From: Clostridium sp. cel8
GTDB taxonomy: Bacteria; Bacillota; Clostridia; Clostridiales; Clostridiaceae
Direction: 5' to 3'
Assembly: GCF_014050525.1 (NCBI RefSeq)
Contig: NZ_JACGAG010000002.1
Coordinates: 62,001 to 126,000 of the forward strand
DNA: 64,000 nucleotides
Position numbers and translations under genes: made by a program
Shown: positions 7,276-16,867 of the stretch, piece after piece
Position numbering within the stretch: position 1 is the stretch's first letter
Layout of the letters: every line of letters begins with the position of its first letter
Notes under the pieces: generated by a model
Databases searched by the model: none
The model's input: the letters and a program-made list of their open reading frames with translations, nothing else
Told to the model about the DNA's origin: nothing

Positions 7276-8111
7276 TACATAATATCTTTTGAAATCTCTA
7301 AAAGTTTTAATGATAGTTCACTGAGCTTTTCACTACTTGCAGCAATTTGTTCTGATTGTGCTGCCTGAGCCTCAGTTGCAGATGAATAATCCCTTATGAA
7401 ATTTATAATACTATTTATATTGTCTTTCTGGTTATTTAATGTATTGTTAATCTGATTTGCTGAATTTTTACTACTTAATGCAAGTTTTCTAATTTCATTT
7501 GATACAACTGAAAATCCTTTTCCATATTCACCAGCCCTTGCAGATTCTATAGCAGCATTAAGACCTAATAAATTAGTTGTATTTGAAATTGAATTTATGT
7601 ACTTAATTATTTCATCCATATTTTCAATTCCATCTTTAGTTTCATTTATTAAATCAGTCATATTCTGTGCACTACTAGACAATTCTTCAGTATAACTTGC
7701 AAGTTCCTGTGATGATGCAGCTAGCTCCGAAGACATATCCTTTAATTCATCAGCCATTGTCATAACACGATTTTCTCTTTCAAGAGAAAGAACATATGAT
7801 ATTGTTCCCACAACATTCCCCGTATATTCATTAATTAAAGGTATGCTATATGCAATTACCGGAAATCCAAATACTTCTTTTGGATAACGTGCCATCTGTT
7901 TTTTCTTTGTTTTCATAGCTCTAATTGCAGCACTATTTTCTGCAAGCTTTACTCCTTCTGAAAGATTGAGCTTAAAAGTTTTTGGCTGTCTAGCAACTAC
8001 ATATTTCTCTTTATCAGTAATAGATATTCCCACATCAGATATAAATAGATCTGGCAATATATTAAATGCTACTTTAATTGCTGAAAAAAATTCTTCATCC
8101 GTTAATTTCAT
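7275..8111 (-). CDS. soluble methyl-accepting chemotaxis-type signalling protein
   Basis: A 278-residue receptor with no transmembrane segment. An N-terminal sensing region of about 125 residues ([29 protein letters not shown]) is followed by a short signalling domain with the conserved tip [20 protein letters not shown]. It would signal to CheA/CheW from the cytoplasm. It is clearly paralogous to the protein at 11127-11975, with a near-identical start and tip. The C-terminus ends abruptly as ISKDIM where the paralogue continues [10 protein letters not shown], and directly runs into an ABC permease tail, suggesting a deletion joint trimmed its last residues. It should remain functional. Confidence 0.88.
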   Translation of the reverse strand: MKLTDEEFFSAIKVAFNILPDLFISDVGISITDKEKYVVARQPKTFKLNLSEGVKLAENSAAIRAMKTKKKQMARYPKEVFGFPVIAYSIPLINEYTGNVVGTISYVLSLERENRVMTMADELKDMSSELAASSQELASYTEELSSSAQNMTDLINETKDGIENMDEIIKYINSISNTTNLLGLNAAIESARAGEYGKGFSVVSNEIRKLALSSKNSANQINNTLNNQKDNINSIINFIRDYSSATEAQAAQSEQIAASSEKLSELSLKLLEISKDIM

Positions 8112-8154
8112 TATAAATTCACCCTCTATAATATATATTTAATGTGTTTTATAT

Positions 8155-8592
8155 TTAGTCTATTTCTACAGTGCCATCCTGTTTTATAGAAATTTTCTGT
8201 CCGTCTTTCACATATTCTAAAAATTCATCTCCTAGCTGGTCTATAGTAATAATTCTAGTATCGTTCCACACATCTGAAAGTATTATACCTGCAGCAGCAA
8301 GAGAATCTATATGCTCAGAAAAAAGCATTGCACTAGGTGCTATTCCAGCTTTTGCTATACTTTGCAAAATCATTCCTCCTGTAGTTGAACCAATGGTTTT
8401 AGGAAGACATATTATTTTCCCTTTCAAATCCTTTTTATAGAGTTCAATATTGTTCTGGTCTGAACACTGCGAATTTCCATTGCTCAAAGCACCCATATAT
8501 GATGCAAGTATATTAAATCCTTGATGCGTTACAATACTTTCTCCTACTAACTCTCCACCTAATACAACTCTTCCTCTAAAACTCTTAGTCAA
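8155..8592 (-). CDS. aconitase X small (swivel) subunit, DUF126
   Basis: About 145 residues. The DUF126 swivel-domain motifs FRGRVVLGGELVGESIVTHQGFN and PKTIGSTTGGMILQ are visible. I prefer TTG 8592, which has AGGTGG five bases upstream; a GTG at 8601 would overlap that site. The gene starts within the 3' end of the large-subunit gene (translational coupling). In split aconitase X enzymes it closes over the [Fe-S] active site of the large subunit. Characterised bacterial members dehydrate cis-3-hydroxy-L-proline; archaeal ones dehydrate mevalonate 5-phosphate. The substrate here is not fixed by the sequence. Confidence 0.88.
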   Translation of the reverse strand: MTKSFRGRVVLGGELVGESIVTHQGFNILASYMGALSNGNSQCSDQNNIELYKKDLKGKIICLPKTIGSTTGGMILQSIAKAGIAPSAMLFSEHIDSLAAAGIILSDVWNDTRIITIDQLGDEFLEYVKDGQKISIKQDGTVEID

Positions 8593-9895
8593 TTTTACCA
8601 CCTCTCTTTACATTTCCACTTATGATACAGTCCAAAATATCTTCATCTAAGAAAAATCTAGCTGTAGAATAAGTCCTAAGTTTATTTGAATTTGTTATTA
8701 CTGGTTGACTCGAACACATAGGATTACTCATATACATAAGTGGGCATATATATGTCAAATGGACTCCCATACTCACAAGTTTTTCATATTCAATTTTGTC
8801 TTCTTTAAACTTTAAAATTACATCTGGTGCAGCACTAAGTATAGTATTGATTTCAACTTTTTCCTTATTTGCAATTTTTAAACCATTTGATATCTTTCTA
8901 CTCCAATCATATATCTGTTCTAAAGAAAGATGAGGACAACCAATGAAACAAATAGCTGGTTTTGCATTTAAATTTTCCCATAATATTGGGTATGAATTGA
9001 TTACTCTATTTATTTCATCATCATCTATAACATATACATTATAGTTTTCGTTCAAAAGATCTCTACCTGATTCTTCTGCTTCAGGAGTTATATTCTCAAC
9101 ATGATATAGTCCAACAGCACCATTTGATGCACTCGCAGCTCCCATGTCTTTAAGATAATCTTTAGTATAATTATTCAATCCTTTTCCTAAAAATTTATCA
9201 AGTCCTACAATATATGGTACATCCTCAACTACTTTCATTCCTATTGCACTTCCAAGAACCTGTGCATTTGGAAGTTTTGAAGTCTTTAATTCAATCTTCC
9301 ACTTAGCACGTCTTCCCTCATCTGTAACAAGCCCAAATTCAGGAACTTTTCCTACAATTCCACATAATAATTCTATAATTCCTGAATTCCTATTTGTTCT
9401 CGCTCCAAGAACAGAATTTGCAAATACCACAGCTGAGGATTCTGCCCAACACACAATTTCACCTTTATGTGGTATATTACCAACTTCAGGCATGTAACAT
9501 GTGCAAGTAAATGCATTATCATTTTTAAGCCCTAGACTTTTAAGCTGCTGTTCATATTTTTCCTGATTTTTATATAGTTTTTTAAATACTTCTTTTTGAA
9601 CTTCACTACATTCTACATTTTCATAATCAATAGGTCTAGGATCCACAGTAAATGGTTTCTTCGCTTTAACTCCAGATTCTATTATCTCATCCATCATATC
9701 AAATACTGTATCTAAACCAGTCATTCCAAATGATGTAACAATATGTATTGGTCCATCAATATTTAATAGACGTTTAGCTCCAAAAGTTCTTCCATAAAGC
9801 AAAATTGATTTTAGAGCTTTTCTCATAACATCCCCTTTCTTTCCCTCTAATATTTCTTTTTCTTCACATGTAAGTTCCATTCCATAATATTCCAT
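8585..9895 (-). CDS. aconitase X catalytic (large) subunit, DUF521
   Basis: A 436-residue DUF521 protein. Cysteines likely to hold the iron-sulfur cluster occur in AFTCTCYMPEVGN, CFIGCPHLSLEQI and NPMCSSQPV, with the conserved CWAESSAVVFANSVLGARTN stretch. GGAGG lies six bases before ATG 9895. With the overlapping DUF126 gene it forms a two-subunit dehydratase. cis-3-hydroxy-L-proline dehydratase is the best guess for a bacterium of this type (family knowledge, not proven here). No proline racemase or reductase genes adjoin it; flanking genes are MCP paralogues and a cation exporter, so context gives little help on substrate. Confidence 0.88.
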   Translation of the reverse strand: MEYYGMELTCEEKEILEGKKGDVMRKALKSILLYGRTFGAKRLLNIDGPIHIVTSFGMTGLDTVFDMMDEIIESGVKAKKPFTVDPRPIDYENVECSEVQKEVFKKLYKNQEKYEQQLKSLGLKNDNAFTCTCYMPEVGNIPHKGEIVCWAESSAVVFANSVLGARTNRNSGIIELLCGIVGKVPEFGLVTDEGRRAKWKIELKTSKLPNAQVLGSAIGMKVVEDVPYIVGLDKFLGKGLNNYTKDYLKDMGAASASNGAVGLYHVENITPEAEESGRDLLNENYNVYVIDDDEINRVINSYPILWENLNAKPAICFIGCPHLSLEQIYDWSRKISNGLKIANKEKVEINTILSAAPDVILKFKEDKIEYEKLVSMGVHLTYICPLMYMSNPMCSSQPVITNSNKLRTYSTARFFLDEDILDCIISGNVKRGGKID

Positions 9896-10155
9896 ATAGA
9901 TCCTCCACTCAATATTATATAAAATTCCCTAAAATTGATATAGATTGTTATATTTTTAATTAATATAAATAAAAATAATTTGTACATAAATTGATAAATA
10001 TCTACAATAATATAATTCGTATAATAAAATATAATCTTTATATAAAAATATAATTATATTAAGCATTAGTATATAACTTTTAAAGCGGTAATTAATATCC
10101 TTTTATACTAATAAAATCATGTTATAATAAATAAAATAATATATAAAAATATATA
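9896..10155. other. AT-rich intergenic region
   Basis: About 260 bp of very AT-rich sequence upstream of the aconitase X pair. It presumably holds their promoter, but I could not single out a convincing -35/-10 pair, and no coding remnant was recognised. Confidence 0.5.
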
Positions 10156-10196
10156 AAAATGAGCACTTAAAATAAAAATTTTAAATGCCCATTTTA
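10156..10196 (-). terminator. terminator after the cation efflux gene
   Basis: An 18-bp imperfect inverted repeat (AAAATGAGCACTTAAAAT against ATTTTAAATGCCCATTTT, two wobble positions) with a 5-nt loop, 12 bp after the stop of the - strand transporter gene. U-rich sequence on both sides. Confidence 0.65.
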
Positions 10197-10207
10197 TATA
10201 TTAAATT

Positions 10208-11083
10208 TCATAGTATAATATCAGGTTCAACATGTATAACTGCATATTCTATATTAAATTCATCATATAATTTCTTTTCTATTTCTTCAGTTATTTTATG
10301 ACTCTCTACTACATTCAACCTTGAATCAACAACTATAACCATATCTAATAAAATATTATTTCCGTGTACTCTTGCCTTTATACTTTTTATAACATTTACT
10401 CCATTTACTTGTTTTATTTCAGAAACTATATCATCAAGCTTTTTGCTGTCAAATCCATCTGTTAAATTATGAGCAGCTTCTTTAAATATATCAATTCCTG
10501 TTTTTACTATTAGGATTCCAACTATAACTGCTGCCAAAGGATCTATCCATGGAAGATTAAATTGAGATGCTGTTATTCCAACTGCTGATCCAACACTTAC
10601 CCATGCATCTGAAAGATTGTCTTTTGCCGCTGCCATTAGTGCCTGACTATTTATCTTTAAAGCTATCTTTTTATTATACCTATATACACAATATATTAGT
10701 ATTGAACATATTCCTGCAACAATTGCTGAATTTATATCTGGAGCTTCCTCTGTAAAATTAAAAGTTGAATAAGCTGCATTATATATAACATCTAATCCAA
10801 CAGCTATCATTATAAGAGAAGCAACAAGAGATGATACTGTCTGTGCTCTCAAATGCCCATAGGCATGATTTTCATCTATTGGTTTTCTAGATATTTTAAG
10901 TCCTATAATTATAGCAATTGATGCAATTATATCTGTAGAATTATTTACTCCATCTGCAATAAGTGCTTTTGAATTAAAAAGATACCCTACAGAAAGTTTA
11001 AATATTGACAGAATTATATAAGCTACAATGCTAACATGTGCGCCTTTTTCGGCAATTTTAAGTTTTCTATATTCTTCTTCCAT
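10208..11083 (-). CDS. cation diffusion facilitator family transporter
   Basis: A 291-residue CDF exporter with six membrane helices (about 15-215) and a cytoplasmic C-terminal domain (about 215-291, containing VNVVESHKITEEIEKKL and YAVIHVEPD). Metal-site motifs are ADGVNNSTD in TM2 (Asn47 and Asp51) and DNLSDAW in TM5. The Asn/Asp set differs from the His/Asp set of zinc-type members, so iron, manganese or cobalt is as likely as zinc. It exports divalent metal in exchange for protons. A terminator follows. It has its own unit between the aconitase X and MCP genes. Confidence 0.9.
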   Translation of the reverse strand: MEEEYRKLKIAEKGAHVSIVAYIILSIFKLSVGYLFNSKALIADGVNNSTDIIASIAIIIGLKISRKPIDENHAYGHLRAQTVSSLVASLIMIAVGLDVIYNAAYSTFNFTEEAPDINSAIVAGICSILIYCVYRYNKKIALKINSQALMAAAKDNLSDAWVSVGSAVGITASQFNLPWIDPLAAVIVGILIVKTGIDIFKEAAHNLTDGFDSKKLDDIVSEIKQVNGVNVIKSIKARVHGNNILLDMVIVVDSRLNVVESHKITEEIEKKLYDEFNIEYAVIHVEPDIIL

Positions 11084-11126
11084 AATTTTCCTCCATAAAA
11101 GCAGTTATATTTTCTTATTTTTACTG

Positions 11127-11975
11127 TTAAGCTTTTTGTTTTTTAGCATCTTTTGAAATTTTCAAAAGTTTTACAGCTAATTCGCTTAATTTTTCACTAT
11201 CTGCAGCAATTTGTTCTGATTGTGCAGCTTGAGCCTCACTTGTAGATGAATATTCCTTTATGAAATTTATAATACTATTTATATTTTCTTTCTGCTTATT
11301 TAATGTTTCATTTATCTGATTTGCAGAATCTTTACTATTTAACGCAAGTTTTCTAATTTCCTTTGATACGACTGAAAATCCTCTCCCATATTCTCCAGCT
11401 CTTGCAGATTCTATTGCAGCATTAAGACCCAATAAATTAGTAGTATTGGAAATTGAATTTATATAATTTAGTATTTCATCCATACTCTCAATTCCACTTT
11501 TAGTTTCATTTATTAGATTTGTCATACTCTGTGCATTACTTGATAATTCCTCAGTGGAACCTGCAAGCTCCTGTGAAGAAGCAGCTAACTCCGAAGACAT
11601 TGTCTTTAATTCATTTACCATATTTGTTATATTATTATCTTCTTCATTTGAAGTAACATATGATATAACTCCTAAAACATTACCTGTAGATTCGTTAATT
11701 AAAGGTACACTGTATGCAGTAACTGGAACTCCAAATACTTCTTTTAGATAACATACCATCTCTTTTTTCTTTGTTCTCATAGCTTTAATTGCAGAACTAT
11801 CTTCTGACAATTTTGCTCCTTCTGAAAAATTAACTTTAAATGTCTTAGGCTCTCTACACATTATATATTTTTCTTTATCAGTAATTGCTATACCTACATC
11901 AGACATAAATAAATCCTGTAATATATTAAAAGAAACTTTAATAGCTGAGAAAAATTCTTCATCAGTCAATTCCAT
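11127..11975 (-). CDS. soluble methyl-accepting chemotaxis-type signalling protein (paralogue)
   Basis: 282 residues from ATG 11975 ([13 protein letters not shown]), chosen because GAAGGTGG precedes it and because the paralogue at 7275-8111 starts at the same point; an ATG 33 bp upstream is in frame but lacks a site. It has the same architecture: N-terminal sensing region, then the signalling hairpin with [20 protein letters not shown]. No membrane segments. The two genes look like a recent duplication now separated by about 3 kb. The sensing halves differ at scattered positions (for example [20 protein letters not shown]), which suggests changed ligand preference. Confidence 0.88.
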   Translation of the reverse strand: MELTDEEFFSAIKVSFNILQDLFMSDVGIAITDKEKYIMCREPKTFKVNFSEGAKLSEDSSAIKAMRTKKKEMVCYLKEVFGVPVTAYSVPLINESTGNVLGVISYVTSNEEDNNITNMVNELKTMSSELAASSQELAGSTEELSSNAQSMTNLINETKSGIESMDEILNYINSISNTTNLLGLNAAIESARAGEYGRGFSVVSKEIRKLALNSKDSANQINETLNKQKENINSIINFIKEYSSTSEAQAAQSEQIAADSEKLSELAVKLLKISKDAKKQKA

Positions 11976-12098
11976 TATTAATCCACCTTCTATATTTATA
12001 TAATTCATATTTAACTTATTTTTATAATTTTATCACATATTATTTAACTTTTCTGATCATTTATCATATATTTCATAAATTAGCCTAAATTAGTATAC

Positions 12099-13010
12099 TT
12101 ATTTTTTATAAACAGATTTAACTTTTGAATATTTAAGAACTTTATTGTATACATCCTGATGTATCATCCCAATTTCATCTAGATACTCAAGATATGACCT
12201 TAACATTCTCTCTATTACATTATATTTATATATATTAGTTATAGGTATATTAAAATCTTTTACAACTGAATCAAAAATATCTTCAACTTTCATAGTTCCA
12301 ACAATATTATCAAATATTTTAAATGCTCTATTTTTATAAAATTCTATATTGTCATCTATAAGTTTTTCAATATCATCATATACACCTTTATGAGCAAGTA
12401 AATATTTACTACAATTCAAACTATGAAGTTTTATTTTGCTTTCAATATCCTGCTTCAACATGTAAGCATATGGCATTTTTGCCCCTTTCATAACATCATA
12501 ACTTATTAAACAATCTCCTAAATATGCCACATTATCTGGAGTAATAATACATATATGTGCAGGACTATGCCCTGGTGTATGTATTATTTTAAATTCAATG
12601 CCACACATTGATACTGAATCTTGAGAATCATTAATCATAATATCTGTTTTACAAATCATATGTCCAAAGTGTCTTTCTACATCAGAGAGTGTTAAAGTTC
12701 CATAATAAACCTTCAATCCTATAGCAGAGCTACAAGTAAAAGCTTCATAAGATGGCATAGCAATGCTAGATTTATATTTTTCCTTTAAATATGCATTATT
12801 TCCTACATGATCTACATGTGCATGTGTACATATTATACCTGAAACTTTAAATCCAGTTTCAGAAAGAAACTTATTTATTATTTCTCTTCCACCTTCCGCA
12901 AGTCCTGAATCAAGTAATATAATTTCCTTTTCATTTACTTTATAAAATGGTACATCTGCTATTTTTGTATCAATATAAAATGTACGTCCTTTTATATTAT
13001 TTATTAACAT
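12099..13010 (-). CDS. MBL-fold metallo-hydrolase
   Basis: A 303-residue metallo-beta-lactamase-fold hydrolase with the binuclear metal motif THAHVDHVG (His63, His65, Asp67, His68). A later metal His lies in HTPGHSPAHI, and a bridging Asp in AYLGDCLIS. A C-terminal extension of about 100 residues (winged-helix-like, EDIFDSVVKDFNIPITNIYKYNVIE) is typical of the LACTB2/GloB-like branch. Substrate unknown; thioesters or glyoxalase-type substrates are common. The ribosome site before ATG 13010 is weak. Confidence 0.82.
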   Translation of the reverse strand: MLINNIKGRTFYIDTKIADVPFYKVNEKEIILLDSGLAEGGREIINKFLSETGFKVSGIICTHAHVDHVGNNAYLKEKYKSSIAMPSYEAFTCSSAIGLKVYYGTLTLSDVERHFGHMICKTDIMINDSQDSVSMCGIEFKIIHTPGHSPAHICIITPDNVAYLGDCLISYDVMKGAKMPYAYMLKQDIESKIKLHSLNCSKYLLAHKGVYDDIEKLIDDNIEFYKNRAFKIFDNIVGTMKVEDIFDSVVKDFNIPITNIYKYNVIERMLRSYLEYLDEIGMIHQDVYNKVLKYSKVKSVYKK

Positions 13011-13086
13011 AATTATTTTTAGCCATGTGCCCTATATATAAATAAGCACAACTCACTAAATTCTCACATCCCATTTCATTATAAGT

Positions 13087-13590
13087 TTATATTATTTTTT
13101 CAAAAGCCATTCTTTCATCTCCATTTGGAAGATAAATTATGCCACAATACTGAAATTTGTTCTTTTTAAGTAACTTTTGCATAGATATATTATCTTTATG
13201 AGTATCTATTTTTATGCTGTGCACAAAATTGCGAACACAATATTTTTCCAAGTTTTTAATAAGTATAGATGCTAGTCCTTTTCCTTTTAAACTTGACTCC
13301 ACAGCTACTCTATGAATAACAGCATATCTTGAATTACTAATCCACCTACCTTTATATATGTGTTCATAACTTTTTTCTCCATCAAAAGAAATTGCTGCAG
13401 TTGAAACAAGGATATTATCTTTAAAAAGTGCATAACTATTTTTACGTCTAATATCATTTGCTATAATGTCAACATTAGGATAGTTATTTTGCCATTGATT
13501 TATTCCATGTGTTTTAAAATATGCCTGAGCCTGTTTAATAATAGAAATTATAGCATCTATATCCTTTTCAGCTGCTCTTTTGAACTCCAA
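13087..13590 (-). CDS. GNAT-family N-acetyltransferase
   Basis: A 167-residue single GNAT domain. The acetyl-CoA pyrophosphate-binding motif is VAVESSLKGKGLASILIK, and the family-typical MQKLLKKNKFQYCGIIYL is near the C-terminus. The TTG start at 13590 is supported by AAGGAGGA nine bases upstream. The acetyl acceptor is not predictable. It is probably monocistronic or loosely linked to the MBL hydrolase downstream on the same strand. Confidence 0.85.
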   Translation of the reverse strand: MEFKRAAEKDIDAIISIIKQAQAYFKTHGINQWQNNYPNVDIIANDIRRKNSYALFKDNILVSTAAISFDGEKSYEHIYKGRWISNSRYAVIHRVAVESSLKGKGLASILIKNLEKYCVRNFVHSIKIDTHKDNISMQKLLKKNKFQYCGIIYLPNGDERMAFEKII

Positions 13591-13680
13591 AATATTTTCC
13601 TCCTTGCTGTAAAATCATACAAAAATTATACCACATTTTAAACCTATAATGTAAATAAATCCAAGATATAATATAAAATT

Positions 13681-14613
13681 TTATAAAGAAGATAGAACTT
13701 TAGTTTTTTCAATTACTTTTATTATATTTAGAAGTGTATTATTTACAGGAGTTTCAACACCATACTTTTTCCCAAGCTTGCAAACTGTACCTGCAAATAT
13801 ATCAACTTCAGTTTCTCTTCCATATTTAATATCTTGATACATTGATGTTCCACTATCCTCTGGCATTGAATCGAGAACTTTATGCCATTTTTCAATATCA
13901 CTTTTATCTAAATTTACAGAAGCTTTTTGAGAAAGTTTTATAACTTCTTCCATTGCAGAATCCATAAAATTTCTAGCATAAATGTTTTTTTGGAATAATC
14001 CATATGTTCCTCCAAGCACTGCTGATGTCTGATTTATTCCCACATTCACCATAAACTTATACCACATAGTTTTTATCATGTTCTCTGGTATTTCATACTC
14101 AATTCCAGCTCTATCAAAAAGATCTTTTACAGATTTTACTTTCTCAGAATAAGTCTTATTTATCTTTTCTCCAAAGGCTATATTACCATAACTTGAAAAC
14201 CTAATTTCATTACCTCTACGAGTTCCATCAATAGCAATACACATGGAATATAAAATCTTATCCATACCATATTCTTTTCCTATAATCTCTTCACTTGTAA
14301 TACCATTTAACAAAGATATAATAATTGTATCTTTTCCTACATGATTTTTTATATCTTTTACTGCTTGCTTCAGTTGATTTGCCTTTACAGATATAATAAC
14401 AAGATCTGCTGGTTCACACTTTTCTTTAGGATCTATATATGTAAAATCATAATGCTTTCCATTAATTAAAAAACCATCTCTTTTATATCTCTCTAATCTT
14501 TCTCCTCCTGCTATAACTTTTAATCCATCAGGATTCATATCATAAATTTTACTATTATATGCACATCCTATTGCACCAAGTCCTATAGATGATATTCTTT
14601 TTATATGTTTCAA
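13681..14613 (-). CDS. ketopantoate reductase-like (PanE/ApbA) oxidoreductase
   Basis: A 310-residue protein with an N-terminal NADPH-binding glycine loop (SIGLGAIGCAYNSKI), VIISVKANQL, and a C-terminal all-helical domain with VNVGINQTSAVLGGTYG and EDSGTSMYQDIKYGRETEVD. That last motif is the PanE signature. PanE reduces 2-dehydropantoate to pantoate in CoA synthesis; many paralogues with this fold act on other 2-oxo acids, and no panB/C/D genes are nearby, so the exact substrate is uncertain. TTG 14613 is chosen because TAGGAGG precedes it. Confidence 0.82.
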   Translation of the reverse strand: MKHIKRISSIGLGAIGCAYNSKIYDMNPDGLKVIAGGERLERYKRDGFLINGKHYDFTYIDPKEKCEPADLVIISVKANQLKQAVKDIKNHVGKDTIIISLLNGITSEEIIGKEYGMDKILYSMCIAIDGTRRGNEIRFSSYGNIAFGEKINKTYSEKVKSVKDLFDRAGIEYEIPENMIKTMWYKFMVNVGINQTSAVLGGTYGLFQKNIYARNFMDSAMEEVIKLSQKASVNLDKSDIEKWHKVLDSMPEDSGTSMYQDIKYGRETEVDIFAGTVCKLGKKYGVETPVNNTLLNIIKVIEKTKVLSSL

Positions 14614-14682
14614 AACAGTTTCCTCCTAACATAATATTATAGATTCAATATTTTACATGAAGCTGCATTTTTCTTAATACAG

Positions 14683-15945
14683 TTATATTTTGAATTTCAT
14701 AATCATACTATTCAATTTTTTAGAAACTTCAACCTGCTCTTGAGCAGTTTTTGCTACTTCTTCTATTGCCTTTGTTGTGTTATCGATATTTAACTTTATC
14801 ATATCTACATGTTCTGAAGATTCTTTAGAAGTTTCTGATATATCTTTAACAGATTTCCTTATATGATCCATTACAGACTCCAATCCTTCTGACATAGTTG
14901 CAACCTTTTCAGACATCTTACTTAAAAACTCCGAATCTTTATGATATTCATTACTTACTTTTTCGAAACCAGTCATTTCATTATTAACATCTTCATTTAC
15001 AAATTTAAGAATTTCACTAGCATCTTTAGATAGATTTGAAAAGGCATCTTGAACTTTAGCTATAGTATCCTGAATAGATACCACTGCTTTTGAAGATTCT
15101 TCTGCAAGTTTTCCAACTTCATCTGCAACTACTGCAAATCCTTTTCCATGCTCTCCAGCCCTTGCAGACTCAATAGCTGCATTTAATGATAAAAGATTTA
15201 TCTGTTCAGATATTTTAGCTATAATATCTGCCATATCTCTTATATTATGAACTACTTTTCCCTCTTCAATTGATTTAAGCACTTTCTCTTGCTTTTCAAC
15301 ATATATATTTCTAATTGTCTGTACAGCTTTTTTAACATTTTCCTGTGCAGCACTTGACTTCTCCTTTGAATTATTTGCATTTTCGTTGCCATCTACCGCT
15401 TTATTTGAAAGTTCATTAATATTTGATTCAACTTCTTCAAAAGATGAACTTATTTCTTGTGCCACAGTATTTTTCTCTTGAATAGAAGACGATATATTTT
15501 TTATAGCATTATATATATCTTGAGATTTTCCAAGTAGTTCTTCAACAGTTGATAAAAGTTCCTTACTAGATATACTCATACTTTGGGAATTTTCCATAAT
15601 TGATATAATTAATTTTTTATTATTTGATTTTACTTTTTTCAAAGTTTGAAATACATTATTAAACTCCTTATTTATATTATCTTCATATTCATGTGTTAAA
15701 TCAAATTTAGCCAAATCTTTAGATATATTCAATATCTTAGAAATATCTATATTTATTTGTCTTAATATAGTTATAGTAAAAGCAAGTCCAACTATTATGC
15801 CAAATAATACAAGGGCAACTGTAACAATACTTTTATATTGAAATGATGTGTTAACAATAACACCAATACAAACAGTAGTAAAAGCCATAATTAGAAAACT
15901 TACAGTCAATTCTGCCTTTATACTTATATTTTTTAAAACTTTCAT
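14683..15945 (-). CDS. membrane methyl-accepting chemotaxis protein
   Basis: 420 residues from ATG 15945, which has GGGGGAAG upstream; an in-frame ATG at 15960 overlaps that site. Two hydrophobic stretches near the N-terminus (about 15-35 and 40-62, [19 protein letters not shown]) are separated by only a few residues, so there is almost no extracellular sensing domain. A long helical region and the signalling tip [28 protein letters not shown] follow. Such receptors probably sense membrane or cytoplasmic state, or act with partners. Confidence 0.88.
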   Translation of the reverse strand: MKVLKNISIKAELTVSFLIMAFTTVCIGVIVNTSFQYKSIVTVALVLFGIIVGLAFTITILRQINIDISKILNISKDLAKFDLTHEYEDNINKEFNNVFQTLKKVKSNNKKLIISIMENSQSMSISSKELLSTVEELLGKSQDIYNAIKNISSSIQEKNTVAQEISSSFEEVESNINELSNKAVDGNENANNSKEKSSAAQENVKKAVQTIRNIYVEKQEKVLKSIEEGKVVHNIRDMADIIAKISEQINLLSLNAAIESARAGEHGKGFAVVADEVGKLAEESSKAVVSIQDTIAKVQDAFSNLSKDASEILKFVNEDVNNEMTGFEKVSNEYHKDSEFLSKMSEKVATMSEGLESVMDHIRKSVKDISETSKESSEHVDMIKLNIDNTTKAIEEVAKTAQEQVEVSKKLNSMIMKFKI

Positions 15946-15960
15946 AAAAACTTCCCCCAT

Positions 15961-16431
15961 CTTACTATTTTAAAATTCTATAATTTATCTAAATAATTTT
16001 TCTCATATAAGTTTATACACTGAATATATTCTGTTGTTTTCAAATATATTACCCTTTATTTATTTTTCAATATGACTATATATTAATTCATACTTCTTAA
16101 TTTATCAACCTTTTTACACTAAAATACTAAACTCCAATATACAATATACTTCTATATTTTACTTTTCATTATTATATTATAGAATAGTTATATTAAATTT
16201 TTACATAATCTTTATTTGTTATTTTAAGAATAATAAACTCAATTTTCAGTTAAATAAATATATATTTATTATTAAATGTCTAAATATAATATATTTATAT
16301 ATACTATATTATTTAAATTATCATTATAATATAAGTAATAGAAATGATAAAAACATATTTTTAGAAAATTAAATAAATTATTATTTTTGTAATAATGAAA
16401 AATAAATCCTTTAATTTTCCTATAAATTTAA
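15961..16431. other. long AT-rich intergenic region
   Basis: About 470 bp between the membrane MCP and the small transcription unit at 16432. Extremely AT-rich, no open frame with a ribosome site, no recognisable RNA fold. It presumably contains the MCP promoter on the - strand. Confidence 0.5.
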
Positions 16432-16460
16432 TTGACATTTTAAATTTTTAACTGTATAAT
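16432..16460 (+). promoter_or_regulatory. consensus sigma-A promoter
   Basis: TTGACA at 16432-16437, a 17-bp spacer, and TATAAT at 16455-16460: both hexamers are perfect. Predicted transcription start is near 16467, leaving a leader of only about 17 nt before the small ORF. Confidence 0.85.
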
Positions 16461-16483
16461 AATTACCAAAAGAGGGTGATTAC

Positions 16484-16615
16484 TTGAAGAAGATTAAAGA
16501 TAAAAAATCAACATTAATAACTCCAGATGTTATTAAGGAATGTCTTTCTGAATGTTTTGAATTTGAAGAAAACAATTCAAAGTCTTACAAAAAAAATAAA
16601 AGACATTTAAACTAA
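16484..16615 (+). CDS. 43-residue small protein of unknown function
   Basis: A TTG-started ORF with a GAGGGTGA site 6-8 bases upstream, between a perfect sigma-A promoter and a long hairpin terminator, so it is a complete compact gene. The peptide begins KKIKDKKSTLITPDVIKECL, has an acidic centre with two cysteines (ECLSECFEFEENN) and a Lys-rich end (SYKKNKRHLN). No signal peptide or membrane helix. I do not recognise the family. A small regulatory or metal-binding peptide is possible, but nothing in the sequence decides this. Confidence 0.7.
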   Translation: MKKIKDKKSTLITPDVIKECLSECFEFEENNSKSYKKNKRHLN

Positions 16616-16671
16616 CCTTTTATCGAACTATTCTATTTTAATAAAATAGAATAGATGTATAAAAGGTTTTT
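16614..16671 (+). terminator. long hairpin terminator of the small gene
   Basis: AACCTTTTAT at 16614-16623 pairs with ATAAAAGGTT at 16659-16668, and inside it CTATTCTATTTTA pairs with TAAAATAGAATAG. A run of T follows. The stem begins on the stop codon of the 43-codon ORF. Confidence 0.85.
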
Positions 16672-16756
16672 AATATTCACATCAATTTAATTATTTATTT
16701 CATTAAAACCTATCAATACTCTTTTAACTTTTTTATAAAATTTACAATTTCAATTA

Positions 16757-16791
16757 TAAGTCACCCATCAATAAAATGGTGACTTATTTAA
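16757..16791. terminator. orphan hairpin
   Basis: ATAAGTCACC and GGTGACTTAT form a perfect 10-bp stem with a few extra inner pairs, followed by TTTAATTT on +. No gene ends here on either strand (nearest ends are 16615 + and 16922 -, each with its own terminator). It may end an unannotated short RNA. Confidence 0.4.
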
Positions 16792-16867
16792 TTTAGCAAG
16801 CTATTTAATAAAATTAAAGTTTAATTTTATATTGAACATGCGTACTTTTAAAAATAAAATTATTATT

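Noticed and set aside
8155-9895. Standard aconitase or isopropylmalate dehydratase
   Set aside because: Sequence motifs are those of the DUF521/DUF126 aconitase X pair, not of LeuCD or AcnA.
16800-16835. AT-rich palindrome near AAAATTAAAGTTTAATTTTA
   Set aside because: Only A and T pairs in a very AT-rich region; not distinct from background.
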